From positions 722,993 to 786,992 of the forward strand of contig JAVSML010024311.1 of assembly GCA_038503035.1 (NCBI GenBank): 64,000 bases of DNA. The letters run 5' to 3'. The position numbers were made by a program, and so were the translations under genes. The stretch comes from Crocodylus rhombifer. Its lineage: Eukaryota; Chordata; Crocodylia; Crocodylidae. Under the pieces are notes generated by a model, which was given only the letters and a program-made list of their open reading frames with translations, was not told the origin of the DNA and did not search any database. This document shows positions 37,076 through 46,796 of the stretch, piece after piece (the stretch's first letter is position 1; each line of letters starts with the position of its first letter).

Positions 37076-37585
37076 CGGTCTGGGCGACCGGGCTGGCTCG
37101 GGGTCGAACTGCGACTTCCAGCTCTGCCGCGTCCTGGGCCCTCACCAGGCTGCTTTTTTGCTCTCTTTTGGGTGGAAGTTGAAGGCTTTGTGACGTGTAT
37201 GAGGGGATGGAGCAGGGTCTGAATCGGTTAGGACTGTGTGGCCGGCACGCCGACCGCGTAGCATGTGAGACGCGACGTGAAATGCAGCGAAGGTGTCTGT
37301 CATGGTGTGATGTGTGGGTGATTTGGTTGGCCTGGGGTTTGTTCTTTTGGCCCGGGATTTGGGGTGCGTGGGACGCACTTTTGCGGACGGGCTGTGGCTC
37401 GGATCTCTTTGTAATACTTGGGTGGGCATTAACTCCCTTGCCCAATTTGGGTTCTGGATCTGAGGACAAAGAGACTTGTCCGATCTCGGTTTTGGGTTGG
37501 TAGTAAGTTGTTGGTGCTTTCGCTTGCAAGCGGCCACCATTGTTGTACCCCTGAACCCCTGAATAAAGTATTTAAAAAGTCAAAG
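37076..37585 (+). mobile_element. 510-bp retroinsertion with polyadenylation signal
   Basis: A CpG-rich insert placed between two identical 15-base copies of the CR1 target, tccttctttcctttg, at 37061-37075 and 37586-37600. It ends 'tgaataaagtatttaaaaagtcaaag': an AATAAA 18 bases before the insert's end looks like the 3' terminus of a processed RNA. It does not start with TG or end with CA, and the duplication is far longer than the 4-6 bp that integrases leave, so it is not a standard solo LTR. It has no poly(A) tail. It may be a reverse-transcribed piece (perhaps U3-R of an LTR retroelement) inserted by LINE machinery. No coding motif is present. The source gene or element is unknown. Confidence 0.65.
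37562..37567 (+). promoter_or_regulatory. polyadenylation signal AATAAA
   Basis: Lies 18 bases before the right end of the 510-bp insert, the spacing expected between a signal and a cleavage site. It supports the view that the insert is a copy of a polyadenylated RNA. Confidence 0.6.
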
Positions 37586-37766
37586 TCCTTCTTTCCTTTG
37601 TTAAAGATGGGCAGTATATTCCCCCTTTTCCAATCATTGGTGACCTCTCCTGATCACCACAAATTTTCAAAGATAATAACCAGCAGTTCTGCAATCACAT
37701 CCACACCCACAGCACCCTTGGCTTCATTGCATCCGGTCCCATGGACCCATGGACACAGTCCCAAAC

Positions 37767-38434
37767 AGGTTTGGGCACAAAGAGGCCTGTGGGAAACGAG
37801 GATGCCCAAAATGACTGAAGAGGATGATCCAGAGGCCTTTTTAGAAATTTTTGAAAGGACAGCCATAGCATCTGGACTGGAAAAGGCAAGATGGGCTGGA
37901 CAATTAGGGATCCTGTTGATTGGACAGGCTCAGGTGGCCTATAGGGCCATGACCTGGTTAGACGCCCAGGACTATGATAAGGTGAAGGGCGAGATATTGC
38001 AAAGGCTTAATATAACCCCAGGAAGACACCGGCAGGCATTTAGAGGGAGGAAACGAAGGGAAGAAAAAGTACCCCAACTTCTGTGGCAAAGCCTTATAGA
38101 TCTCATGAATAAATGGCTTAAACCTGAAGTCAATTCCAAAGAAGAAATTTGTGACCAAATACTGTTGGAACAGTTTATAGCGGACTTGGAGGAAGACACC
38201 CAGAGATGGGTGAGATGCCATTGCCCCAAGTCTTCCCAAGAAGCCCTGCAGTTGGCAGAACACTTTGATATGGCCCAAGGAGAAATGCGGTGGGATTGAG
38301 GTACAAGAGGGACAGGGACAGGCTATGGGCAAGAAGAAAACCGAAAAGGTGAAAAAGAGAATAAAGGAAACAAGAAAGGAAGTCCTACGGGGCTGGTCTG
38401 CTTCACCTGTGGAAGAAGGGGTCATATAGCCTGA
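37767..38434 (+). pseudogene. Gag fragment: SCAN-like capsid and zinc knuckle
   Basis: A capsid of the Gmr1/SCAN type, the structural protein that assembles the retroelement particle. From about 37802 the frame shows MPKMTEEDDPEAFLEIFER, then LLIGQAQVAYRAM and EEICDQILLEQFIADLEED, the ordered helices typical of the SCAN fold, which vertebrate SCAN zinc-finger proteins inherited from such gags. After an in-frame TGA at 38297-38299 the same frame continues to a basic linker and a CCHC zinc knuckle (C at 38399, H at 38423, last C at 38438). That knuckle is interrupted by a second in-frame TGA at 38432-38434. The N-terminal gag region is missing because the insert starts inside the gene. The Met at 37508 belongs to other DNA and is not the gag start. 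Confidence 0.82.
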
Positions 38435-39022
38435 AACTGTTCCCAGGGTTTACGGCCGTTACTAGGACCAAGAGAAACCATGACAGAACCTGCAAACCAT
38501 CATACAGGGCCAGGGGAAGCACAGGAGGCAGAACAGATGGATTGTGGTGTGGGGGACAGTTCAACAGGTATGGTACAACCCCTACCCGAGGTGACTGTGT
38601 GGGTGGAAGGCTGGCTGGTTCAGGCCGTGGTTGATACTGGGTGCGCCCAATCTCTGGTTCGCCCATTGTTGATCGCCTGTAAACAAGCCCCGAGATATGC
38701 CGGCATGCAGATGGTCTGCCTCCATAGACAAAAGGCATACTATGAAAGTTGTTTATTACACATGCAGGTCAATCGGATCAGCAGAAGAATCCTGGTGGGA
38801 TTGGAAGAAAAGATTTTGTACCCTATGATATTGGGTAGAGACTGGCCAGAAATTTTTGAAGTTTTAGCATCGCTCCATAACTCTGAGGGCACTAGGGAAG
38901 GACTAGTTGGGGCAGGTCCAGAGACGGAAGAAGAACTGGAGATAGAAGCACTGGCCAGTAGCAGTCGATTCTGTGAGGCCCAGGAGAGTGATGAAGAACT
39001 GAGGGCCTTCAGGGAAACTGAG
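38435..39022 (+). pseudogene. retropepsin-like protease fragment
   Basis: This continues the gag frame without a frameshift. After a Pro/Glu-rich spacer it gives VTVWVEGWLVQAVVDTGCAQSLV, with the aspartic-protease DTG triad at 38633-38641. ILVGLEEKILYPMILGRDW follows, where the ILGRDW block is the second conserved strand of Ty3/Gypsy and retroviral proteases. An acidic stretch (ETEEELEIEA) then runs to the insert's end. Retropepsins cut the Gag-Pol polyprotein. Here no RT follows, so the fragment has lost its context. The DTG is intact and this part contains no stop. Confidence 0.85.
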
Positions 39023-39691
39023 CATGGACACAGTCCCAAACCTGTTCTTTTACCCTTGTTGGATACTCACCTTCTCCCCAAATTGTGATGCCAAATGCAG
39101 TAGTCTGGGAGCTGACCTTGCCTGTGAAGACTGAGGTGAAAAGGGCATTGACTACTTCAGCCTTTTCCTTATCTGTCACTATGTTGCCTCTCCCATTCAG
39201 TAAGGGACCCACACTTTCCCTGATTTTCCCCTTGTTACTGACATACTTATAGAAACCTTTCTTGTTACCCTTCACATTCCTTGCTAGCTGCAAATCTAAT
39301 TACACTTTGGCTTTCCTGATTTCATCCATGCAAGCTCAAGCAATACTTTTGTGCTCCTCCCTAGTTGTTTGTCCAAGTTTCCACTTCTTGTAAGCTTCCC
39401 TTTTCTGTTTTATTTCACTGAAGAGTTCCCTGCTAAGCCTAGCTGGTCTTCTGCCATATTTGTTAGTCTTCCTGAACATCGAAATGGTTCATTTCTGTAA
39501 CCTCAGTAAAGTTTCTTTAAAATACAACCAGCTCTCTTGGACTCCTTTCCTACTCGAGTTGGCTTTCCAGGGGATCCTGCCCACCAGTTCCCTGAGTGAA
39601 GTCTTCTTTCCTGAAGCCCAGGGTCCTTACCCTGATGCTCTCCTTCCTTTCTTTCCTCAGATCCTGAACTCAGTCATCTTGTGGTCACTGC

Positions 39692-39802
39692 CAGCATTCC
39701 CTCTAAGCTGCACACTGTGCATTGCTGCGCAGGTGTGCTCATGACGCTCTGCCAGGCGTGCCTGCATGGCCGCACATGCCACATAGCTTAGAGGGAACAC
39801 TG
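39692..39802. mobile_element. 111-bp hAT-like MITE with perfect 8-bp duplication
   Basis: The termini cagcattccctctaagct and agcttagagggaacactg are inverted repeats. The octamer gtcactgc stands on both sides (39684-39691 and 39803-39810), a perfect hAT-type target duplication inside the old CR1. At 111 bases it is almost only termini and can fold into a near-complete hairpin. Confidence 0.92.
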
Positions 39803-40309
39803 GTCACTGCTGCCCAAGTTGCCAACCACTTCTACATCCCCCACCAGTTCTTCCCTGTTTGTGAGCAGCAGGTCAAGAAGAGCATGGCCCCTAATTGGCC
39901 TCTCCAACATGGTTGGGATATGTGCAACAGTGAGGTCATTCTTCCATCTTACTCCTCCCTTCAGTAAAAATATTAATATGAGGATGATCAATTAAAATAC
40001 TTAAAGCTATATCTATTGATATTTTGATTGCAAGCTCTGTGGAACAGGTACTTTCTCTTTTTTCTGAATTAGTACATTTCCCAGCACTGTGGGCTCCAGG
40101 GCCATGGGGCTATCAGAATACACATAATGAACAATAAACAATAAGGGGTAGTAATAAAATCCCAGTCTTGAGAGAAGCCATTTTTTGTATACTTGAGAGA
40201 GACATTAGACAAACTTTTGGGCATAAATTTGGGTCACTTAAGTGCCTGGTTTTTTTTTACACATAAAGCCAATACAAGCTACTGTTTATTTGGTATTTAG
40301 CTTAGGATG

Positions 40310-40430
40310 CACAAGCTGTTTCCCCAGACCCGAAGAAGGGCACTTTGTGCCTGAAAGCTTGCCTAACATCTCTCCTAATCATAGTTGGTCCAATAAAAGA
40401 CATCACCAAACAAACTAACAAACAAACCCA
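40310..40430 (+). repeat. ancient repeat tail ending 'gttggtccaataaaaga'
   Basis: 'gacccgaagaagggcac ... tgcctgaaagcttg ... gttggtccaataaaagacatcacc' resembles a tail motif that recurs in reptile interspersed repeats. This is recognised from general knowledge and the family is not determined. No coding sequence. Confidence 0.5.
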
Positions 40431-41529
40431 AAAAGAAAAAATGTGCTTCTCATGCATTTCCTGGACTACCATGGGTCTAACAACACTCCAACCAGTCTTG
40501 AGAGCCATTCTTAAAATATTAGTGAGTAGACAGGTGTATGAAGAAATGCAACCTCTTTCTTTTTAATCTGATTTCATTGCACATGCTTTTTTTCCTTCAC
40601 TTCCATTCTGTGCTTCATTTTTCATTATGTTTTCTCTTCCATTTATTTTCCCTTTTATCTATGGTACCTTATTTCTTTTGTTGCTTTCTTTTCATTTGCT
40701 TTTCTTGCCCTCCTCTTCCAAGGTCTCTGTACTGCATTCCTTTTCTCTGCACACTAACCTGTTTTGCCTCCTATCCATTGCTTTTCTATCCTCACAACTC
40801 CTTTCATTCTCCTTATTGTCATCAAGTTGAATAAGGGTATTCTTAGCTCAAGTCTACCCTCTCTCTAGTCTTGTCCTCCTCACGATGGCAAAGCATTGGG
40901 GTTTCTGAGCAGTACTGAATAAGCCCTGTACTCAGTCAGTGCTCCACCACCTGATTTGAAGAGTATGCTGCCACCACCACGAGGGAGTAGATGTGACTGC
41001 TGTGCCTTTGAGATCTGTGATGGAGTCTTTTGCTAAAATGCCATTAGATACGGCAGCAGCGGCAGCTGTAACTCATGCAATTGTATTTTCATGTCTCTGC
41101 AGCCTCAGTTGGCTGCCTTCTGAGCCCACATCTAAGACAGCCATTAAAGGCAGAGAGCAGTATCCTGCTTTAATAAATCTACACAGTTGGCCAATTCAGT
41201 AATTTCTTTGGTGCTGGCTATATCAGGCGATTAAGAGCGAGCTTCATTGTGAGGTACTAAACGTGACAATCTCAGCAGAACATAGCTCATTCACACCTAT
41301 TTTGACATAGTCCAGCTAGCATGATTCTGGAATGATAACATCCCAGCAGTGATGTGAGAGCCTCTTTGTCCAAGACTGCAGTCCAATTTACTGACCAAGG
41401 AGGTTGGGATACATTTGGATTAATTTCCAGGTCTGGCTGTTTATTTAATTCACAGCACGAAGTGTTTCAGGTTCACTTATGGCTAATTTACATACCAGTT
41501 TTAAGTTGCCAGAAAAGTGGTTTCTTTCC
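40431..41529. other. unannotated sequence with pyrimidine-rich block
   Basis: No gene. Positions 40555-40830 are strongly pyrimidine-rich on the plus strand, which keeps open frames rich in Phe, Ser and Leu; these look like composition artefacts. Confidence 0.4.
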
Positions 41530-42030
41530 TTCTTTTACCAGAGTTAGCAAAATTGGGGCAATCATGAAACCCTGCTTGATGCCATTTTGAATGGCAGAGG
41601 GCTCTGTAGCAGAGAGATCCACTACATAGGATGGAGGCAGTCATTGGGTCATGAAGAAGTCTTAGGATGGTGATAAATTTCCCTGGGCAGCAAGACTTCG
41701 ATAAGGTCTTCTATAGAGCCTCATGATTAACAGAATCAAAGGCTTTCATCAAATCAATAAATGTCATATATAATACTTGGTGTGCTGTTGTTCTCAGCAT
41801 TTTTCCTGGATCTGCTGGAATACAAAAAACATATTCATGGTGCCTCTCTATGGTCTGAAGCCACATTGAGACCTGGGAAGGATTTCCTTGGCAAAAGGGA
41901 GCAGTCAGTTAAGCAGAATTCAAGCAAGGATCTTTCCAGCACTGAAGAGGAGGGTGATACCTTGTTAGTTTCCACAGTCAGACTTATCTCCCTTCTTAAA
42001 AATGGTGACAATATTGTCATTTCTTAGGTC
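41530..42030 (-). pseudogene. LINE RT fragment, inverted 5' part
   Basis: Read on the minus strand from 42030 leftward: 'NDNIVTIFKKGDKSDCGN', 'QCGFRP', 'TFIDLMKAFDSVNHEAL' (spread over two frames; the catalytic-Asp region of the RT palm), and finally 'GIKQGFMIAPIL' at 41583-41548. These are RT motifs up to the block that directly precedes the YADD motif. The piece points away from its partner at 42031, and both contain the KQG(C/F)MI.PIL block. It is of a clade other than CR1. Stops and frameshifts are numerous. Confidence 0.8.
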
Positions 42031-42980
42031 AGCATCAAGCAGGGTTGCATGATCACACCAATTTTGTTTTTCATTTTTCTTGCAGTCATCAAGGTGCTCA
42101 TCAGTGACCGTTTGCCACATGGCATCGGGATTGAGTACAGGATGGGTAGGAACCTTTAAAATCTCTCCTGCCTGCGAGCTAAAACCAAAGTTACTTTGGG
42201 CTAGATTGTGGAACTTCAGTATGCCAATGATTGTGTTGTTGTGGCAGATACAGGGGAGTACCTACAGATGGCCTTTAACTGCTTCCCTCAAGCATACCAG
42301 TGCCTGGGATTGGCTCTTAACTTCAGAAAAACAACATTGCTTCGCCAGCCTGCTCTGGGCCAGTCAACCCCCCTGGCAAAGATCCTCATTGATGGACAGG
42401 AGCTGGAGAAGGTTGAACCCTTTGTATACCTCAGCAGCCATCTCCCAAAGAACACCAACATGGAGGAGGAGATCCAGTAAAGGATCCAGTGTGCCAGCTC
42501 TGCCCTCAGAAGACCGAATCATCATGTGTTCAACTATCTTGACATCAGGACTTGAACAATGCTCCTACTAAATAAGGCTGTGGTAATCCTGACTCCTTTA
42601 TACAGCTGTGAAGCTTGGGTGACCTACAGTGATCACCTGAAAAGCCTGGAATGCCATCACCAGCACTACCCCTGGGAGATGCATGGCATAAAGTGGGAGG
42701 ATCATCACATAAATGCCAGTGTCCTCACTGATGCTAACATCACCAATATGGAAGTATTGATTACTTAACATTAGCTGCAGTGGACAGAGCACTGTGTGTG
42801 CATGCCTGAGAAACAAGACTGAGAAATCTGTAACTTGACCCTCCCTTTAACCACCACCTATGGCATTTGCCAGAGAGTCTGCGGCTCTAGGATTGGCCTC
42901 CTTATTCATTAACGGACTTAACTCTTTATTTGACTTGTGCAAGTGATCATGCTCGACTGTGAGGGATCACCACCGACAAG
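42031..42980 (+). pseudogene. same LINE, 3' part (RT palm, thumb and tail)
   Basis: It starts at 'IKQGCMITPILFFIFL' and continues LQYANDCVVVADT, where the catalytic YADD reads YAND so the first Asp is lost (42218 region). Then come LGLALNFRKT, FVYLSSHLPKNTNMEEEIQ, 'SCEAWVTYSDHLKSLE' and 'GIKWEDHHINASVLTDANI', followed by a 3' UTR-like tail to about 42980 ('gtctgcggctctaggattgg', 'atcatgctcgactgtgaggg'). With the minus-strand piece at 41530-42030 it makes a 5'-inverted element. Confidence 0.82.
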
Positions 42981-44303
42981 TACCAGAGTTAACATTACTT
43001 ACATACAATGTTAAGACAACACTTCAGGGTGTCCTGTTGTCTTGACAACTTACAGACTAGCCCTATTCCTGCTCTAGCAACAGGATTAGAGTGAGAAATG
43101 ATTTGCTGGCTGTCCGCCCCTTTCCAGTAGTGGCACCAGGGGAATAAGCAAATCTCTGCCAGTCCCTTCCATCTGCACATGTCCTTAAAAATTGCCAGGC
43201 AGGTACTATTTTGAATACAGGGTATAGAACATAGTAGTCTGAGTGAGCAAGCGTCACTGACATTTATAGATGATGGATTGGAACTCATGCAGTATTACTA
43301 TATCATCAGAATCTTCACAATAAAACATATACCTGATATTGCAGTCCAGATGCTTTTACTGCCATTCCTAACACTAAAGGTATACATCAAAAATGCATTA
43401 TGATATGTAAAATCTGGTGGTGATCATGCATCATTATTTATGACTCAGAATGTGTGGGTCAGTCAAAAGGGGAACCATTGATAGTAGTAGGTTTTATCTC
43501 TCAGATCTGATTAATCTCATATTCTTGTTAATTAATATACTCTTTGTGCTGCATCTCATGGTATCAGGGAGACTGAAACTATGAAGAAGAAACCTATATT
43601 AGAGCAGGGCCATGTGTATGTAAGGACATATGCAGAGGAGCAATGCTTGTGAGAATTGCTCCTTTAATATTTGTGGGGCTCACTCTCAAACCCCAAGGAG
43701 CACAGAGAAATGAGAGGGAAAGGAGAACATTTTGCTTTGGCTTGCATTCCAGGAAGCCATATTGACTTCAGTTGTACAAGGGGTACTAGTCAGAGCAGAA
43801 CTATACTGGCCCCCAAAAGTGTAAACATTTGCTTACAGGATGCCTCACAGTAAAAATAATTTGAAAACCTTATGTGGATAGACCCACATCCAAGTATTCA
43901 GTTCTACCTTTCTATTCTTTAGCAACTGATGGTACCTCTAACCTCTAAAGAGGACAGGAAGCTGTATCTGATCCTGCACTAGGTGTTACAGATATTGTCA
44001 AGAACAACAGAAGAACACTAATAGCAGGTCTTGCCAGGTACAGTAAGGAGAAATACATCTCAATTTTATTTCAAAGGTGTTTATCTATTTTTTAAGCCTA
44101 CACACATGTTATGATAAACAGATCATCATTACACTCAAAATATTTGTTTCTGTTGGAGAGAAATTCCTTACATGATGTGTGATTTGCATGGAAGTACTCA
44201 TATACCAAGCTTTTATTTTTAACTAGATTTTGGAGGTGGGGCAAGGGTGGAGGCAGCGGTGGGAGGATTGGAAGTGAAATGACATTAAATCTTTTTTTTC
44301 AGG
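42981..44303. other. unannotated sequence
   Basis: No supported gene, RNA or named repeat in about 1.3 kb. Confidence 0.4.
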
Positions 44304-44571
44304 GAAGTGGTTCTCAACATTTTTAGACTCAAGTCACTTTTCACCAGACTTGAGGCACCCCTCCATTACTTCTATGAACTGAGTGACACCCCATTTTAAA
44401 AAATAACATGTTTATTACAGTGCTTACCTCCTTGAAGAAGGGCCAGGCAGTGAGGTCATAGGAAGAGCCAGACAGGGACTAAGTCTTATCTGCTTATCTC
44501 CTTTCACCTGGATTATCTCCTCACAGCTTGAGGCACCCTCGGCAGCCTGGTACCCTGGTTGAGAATCATGG
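44304..44571. mobile_element. hAT-like MITE ('agtggttctcaac' termini)
   Basis: The left end agtggttctcaac (44306-44318) is inverted at the right as gttgagaatcatgg (ending about 44571). TIRs of the type CAGTGGTTCTCAACC are typical of hAT elements. Internally 'cttgaggcacccc' and 'cttgaggcaccct' recur. I could not define a convincing target duplication, so the edges are accurate to a few bases only. Confidence 0.65.
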
Positions 44572-45542
44572 CTTGAGAGTGACCATATTAAGTTAGGATA
44601 CCATTTCTCTCTCTAGCCACTCCACAGATGTCCTTTCTAATTCCTACCTGTTTTCATCTCTACTGTGTTATCCATATCCACAGTACTTTATGTGGCTTCC
44701 TCTTTCTCTTAAGTTTTTGGGTGTTTTACATTTTAACATTGAACTATATTTCTTGCAAACCTGGTGAGCAACAGCTGTGTCCAGTGTCAGTGTGACATAA
44801 AAACATATTGTTCTGTACAGAAAAGGGAGAGAGGGAAACTGAGAAAGGGAAAAAGAGAAGAAAGGAGGCCAGGATGCTTCTCTTTGGTCAGGCACATACC
44901 ATCCCAGGACTCCTCCTGAGCCCAGTGGGGAGCTGGCAGTAAAGAATCTGCAGCCACAGGGCTGCGTTATCCAGAACTGGGGGTTGAACCTAATTGTTAC
45001 CAGACCTTGCCCGCCTTTTTTGGATGAGTGATGACCTACTGGCATGTGACCTGGCTTGGCAATCTCTCTACACTGTCCAGGCTGCCACAAGCAGATACGT
45101 AATGTCTAGGAGACATAGGACTCTTTTAGTGCAGATGGTACAGAGTTGCCTCATAAAATGATTCACTGTGAATCCTCATAGAAATCTCAGCTATAAAAAT
45201 GATAATGGAAAAAGCACAACCAAAACCAAAAAGGCTTTAAAACAATTTGTTCCAGGTTGTTTCTTCAATTTTAGGCAGAAAAAGGATGTATTCTACAATG
45301 AAACACAAATCTACTTCTCCTCTACCTAAGCACGACATAGGAGAACAGGGATCACAGAATTTTAGAGAGAAATGAAGGTTATTGAAGGAAACAGCATGAT
45401 ATCATGAAATGAGAGGTAGCAGGAATTGAGAAAAGAGGAACTGGCTCCCTTGGAAAAAACTTTTGCTCATGAACCCCCTCTGTAGAAGCAGGAGGAAATA
45501 TTTAGCGTCATTAGTCAATAATGTGTTTGTGTTTTTTCCCCC
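44572..45542. other. unannotated sequence
   Basis: No supported gene or clear repeat. A 140-codon open frame (44668-45090, minus) shows no motif. Confidence 0.4.
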
Positions 45543-45820
45543 AGAGAGTTCTAGAGTTTAAGACCACCAAGGACCATTATAGCCTTCTGTCTGACCTCTT
45601 TCATGGTACAAGCCAAAGAATTTTGTCCAGTGATGCTTGAATAATAGCTCATGGTTGAACAAGGGTATGATGTTTAGAAGGATGTCAATAGTTGATAAAA
45701 AGTTGTACAAGACAGAGAATCCAATACATCCTTTGATTGTTTGAATGGTCAATGACCCTTACCATTAAAAATTTTCACCTGATTTCCAGTTTGAATTTGT
45801 TTGGCTTTTCTGGAGGAGGA
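45543..45820 (-). mobile_element. CR1-like 3' end remnant
   Basis: On the plus strand the order 'agagtttaagaccacc', 'ggaccattatagccttctgtctgacctc', 'ggtacaagccaaagaattttg', 'aatggtcaatgacccttaccattaaaaa' and 'tgatttccagtttgaatttg' corresponds to the antisense of an old CR1/L3-type LINE 3' terminus. Only the last 280 bases or so of the element remain. A short (GACA)n run follows at 45821-45836. Confidence 0.65.
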
Positions 45821-45836
45821 AGACAGACAGACAGAC

Positions 45837-46796
45837 ATTAGATTTAAAGGGTCAGCAGACTGGCCAATCATGAGAAAACTTCCTAAAATTTTTCCAAAAA
45901 GTACAAAATGGGCCATAGACTCTTATTACAAGACAGCTCACCACTATATTCATAGCAAGGTAAGAATAAGAGGCAGCTTTCCAAAGCCTGTAGCCCTGAG
46001 GGCCATGATTGGGCTTCTGAATCTCTTAGGCAATAAATAGAATAAACACTGCCAAGTTACAGCAAGCAGAGAATCTACCTAATATGGGGCTCAAGAGGGT
46101 GCCAAAGACCCAGACAAGACAACTGCTTGTCTGTAAACTGTTGCCCTCTTTCCAATGGTGGTGCCAATTGTACAGGGCAGGGTGCAAAGGTGTTCTGTGA
46201 CAGCATCCTGAAGACATTCTGCCAATACTTGAAGAACTCCTGACTCAGTTGTGCCAGAGAACAAGAGGGATACTTGTGTTTCATCCAACCTTGTGCTCTG
46301 CAAACCTGTCTGCCAACTAACCTGAAGCCAAGTGGACAGGCTTGGCTTTATAGCACGGCAGCAAGGGTGGTATTTAGGATAGATTTAAATTATTGGGTCC
46401 TCCTGAATAGTGAGAGAGGACTTCATACTAGATACATGGGGATTAATTTTGTACAAAATATATTTAACAGTTCTAAATTTCTGAATAAAGAAATATATCA
46501 AGGATAACATTTTTACTCTGGTTACTCCCAGATCTTTGAATGGGCATTATTGTTGATCTGTCTTGCATTCTGGAATATTAACTCCTGGAATAAAGAATCA
46601 GCACAGATTCTGAAATCTAACTTTAAAAAAATAATAATTATTGTGCTCAGTTTCCACTTCTGCTTAGAGATGGGTGGACCATTGTGGAAAATATAGGAAT
46701 TTGTCTGATCCTCATCACAAACCTTAAATTGGAATGAACTTAAGTCCAAAGATAGGTTCTGTAACATACTGGGCTCATCTACATAATCTTCCATCA
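45837..46796. other. unannotated sequence
   Basis: About 960 bases without supported features. Confidence 0.4.

Larger units (their letters stand above)
37767..39022 (+). mobile_element. Ty3/Gypsy (Gmr1/SCAN-like) gag-protease insertion, 1256 bp
   Basis: An internal piece of an LTR retroelement placed between two identical 19-base copies of the CR1 target, catggacacagtcccaaac, at 37748-37766 and 39023-39041. The insert begins inside gag, upstream of the capsid, and ends downstream of the protease; it contains no RT, integrase or LTR. A 19-bp duplication is not what a retroelement integrase leaves (4-6 bp). It points instead to target-primed or repair-mediated insertion of a truncated retroelement cDNA. 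The insert is therefore a secondary, LINE-like retrocopy and not the remnant of a normal integration. Confidence 0.8.
35690..39990 (-). mobile_element. old CR1, minus strand, with three later insertions
   Basis: The 3' end (left) has the 'gttggaaggggcaccaggaggtcat' type of CR1 tail, a different subfamily from the 28-kb copy. Moving right, the minus strand encodes C-terminal motifs (RALSLFSVEKRRL; LEYYVQFWA), then SADDTKLGG (the catalytic Asp pair kept, the preceding aromatic changed to Ser, near 36575), then PQGLVLEPVLFNTFI, the earlier RT motifs, and KGKIRESVGPLLNGRG with its upstream linker at 39009-39293. An endonuclease C-terminus (ALLDLLLTN ... GSSDQCSL) ends near 39990. The copy is broken by many stops. 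Three foreign inserts interrupt it, at 37076-37585, 37767-39022 and 39692-39802. Outside them the CR1 sequence is collinear, so the CR1 is the oldest layer. Confidence 0.9.

Noticed and set aside
37076..37585. Standard solo LTR
   Set aside because: It has no TG...CA ends and its duplication is 15 bp, too long for an integrase.
37508..37766. Met at 37508 as the gag start codon
   Set aside because: It lies in a separate insert and the frame then crosses antisense CR1; the gag homology begins only after 37767.
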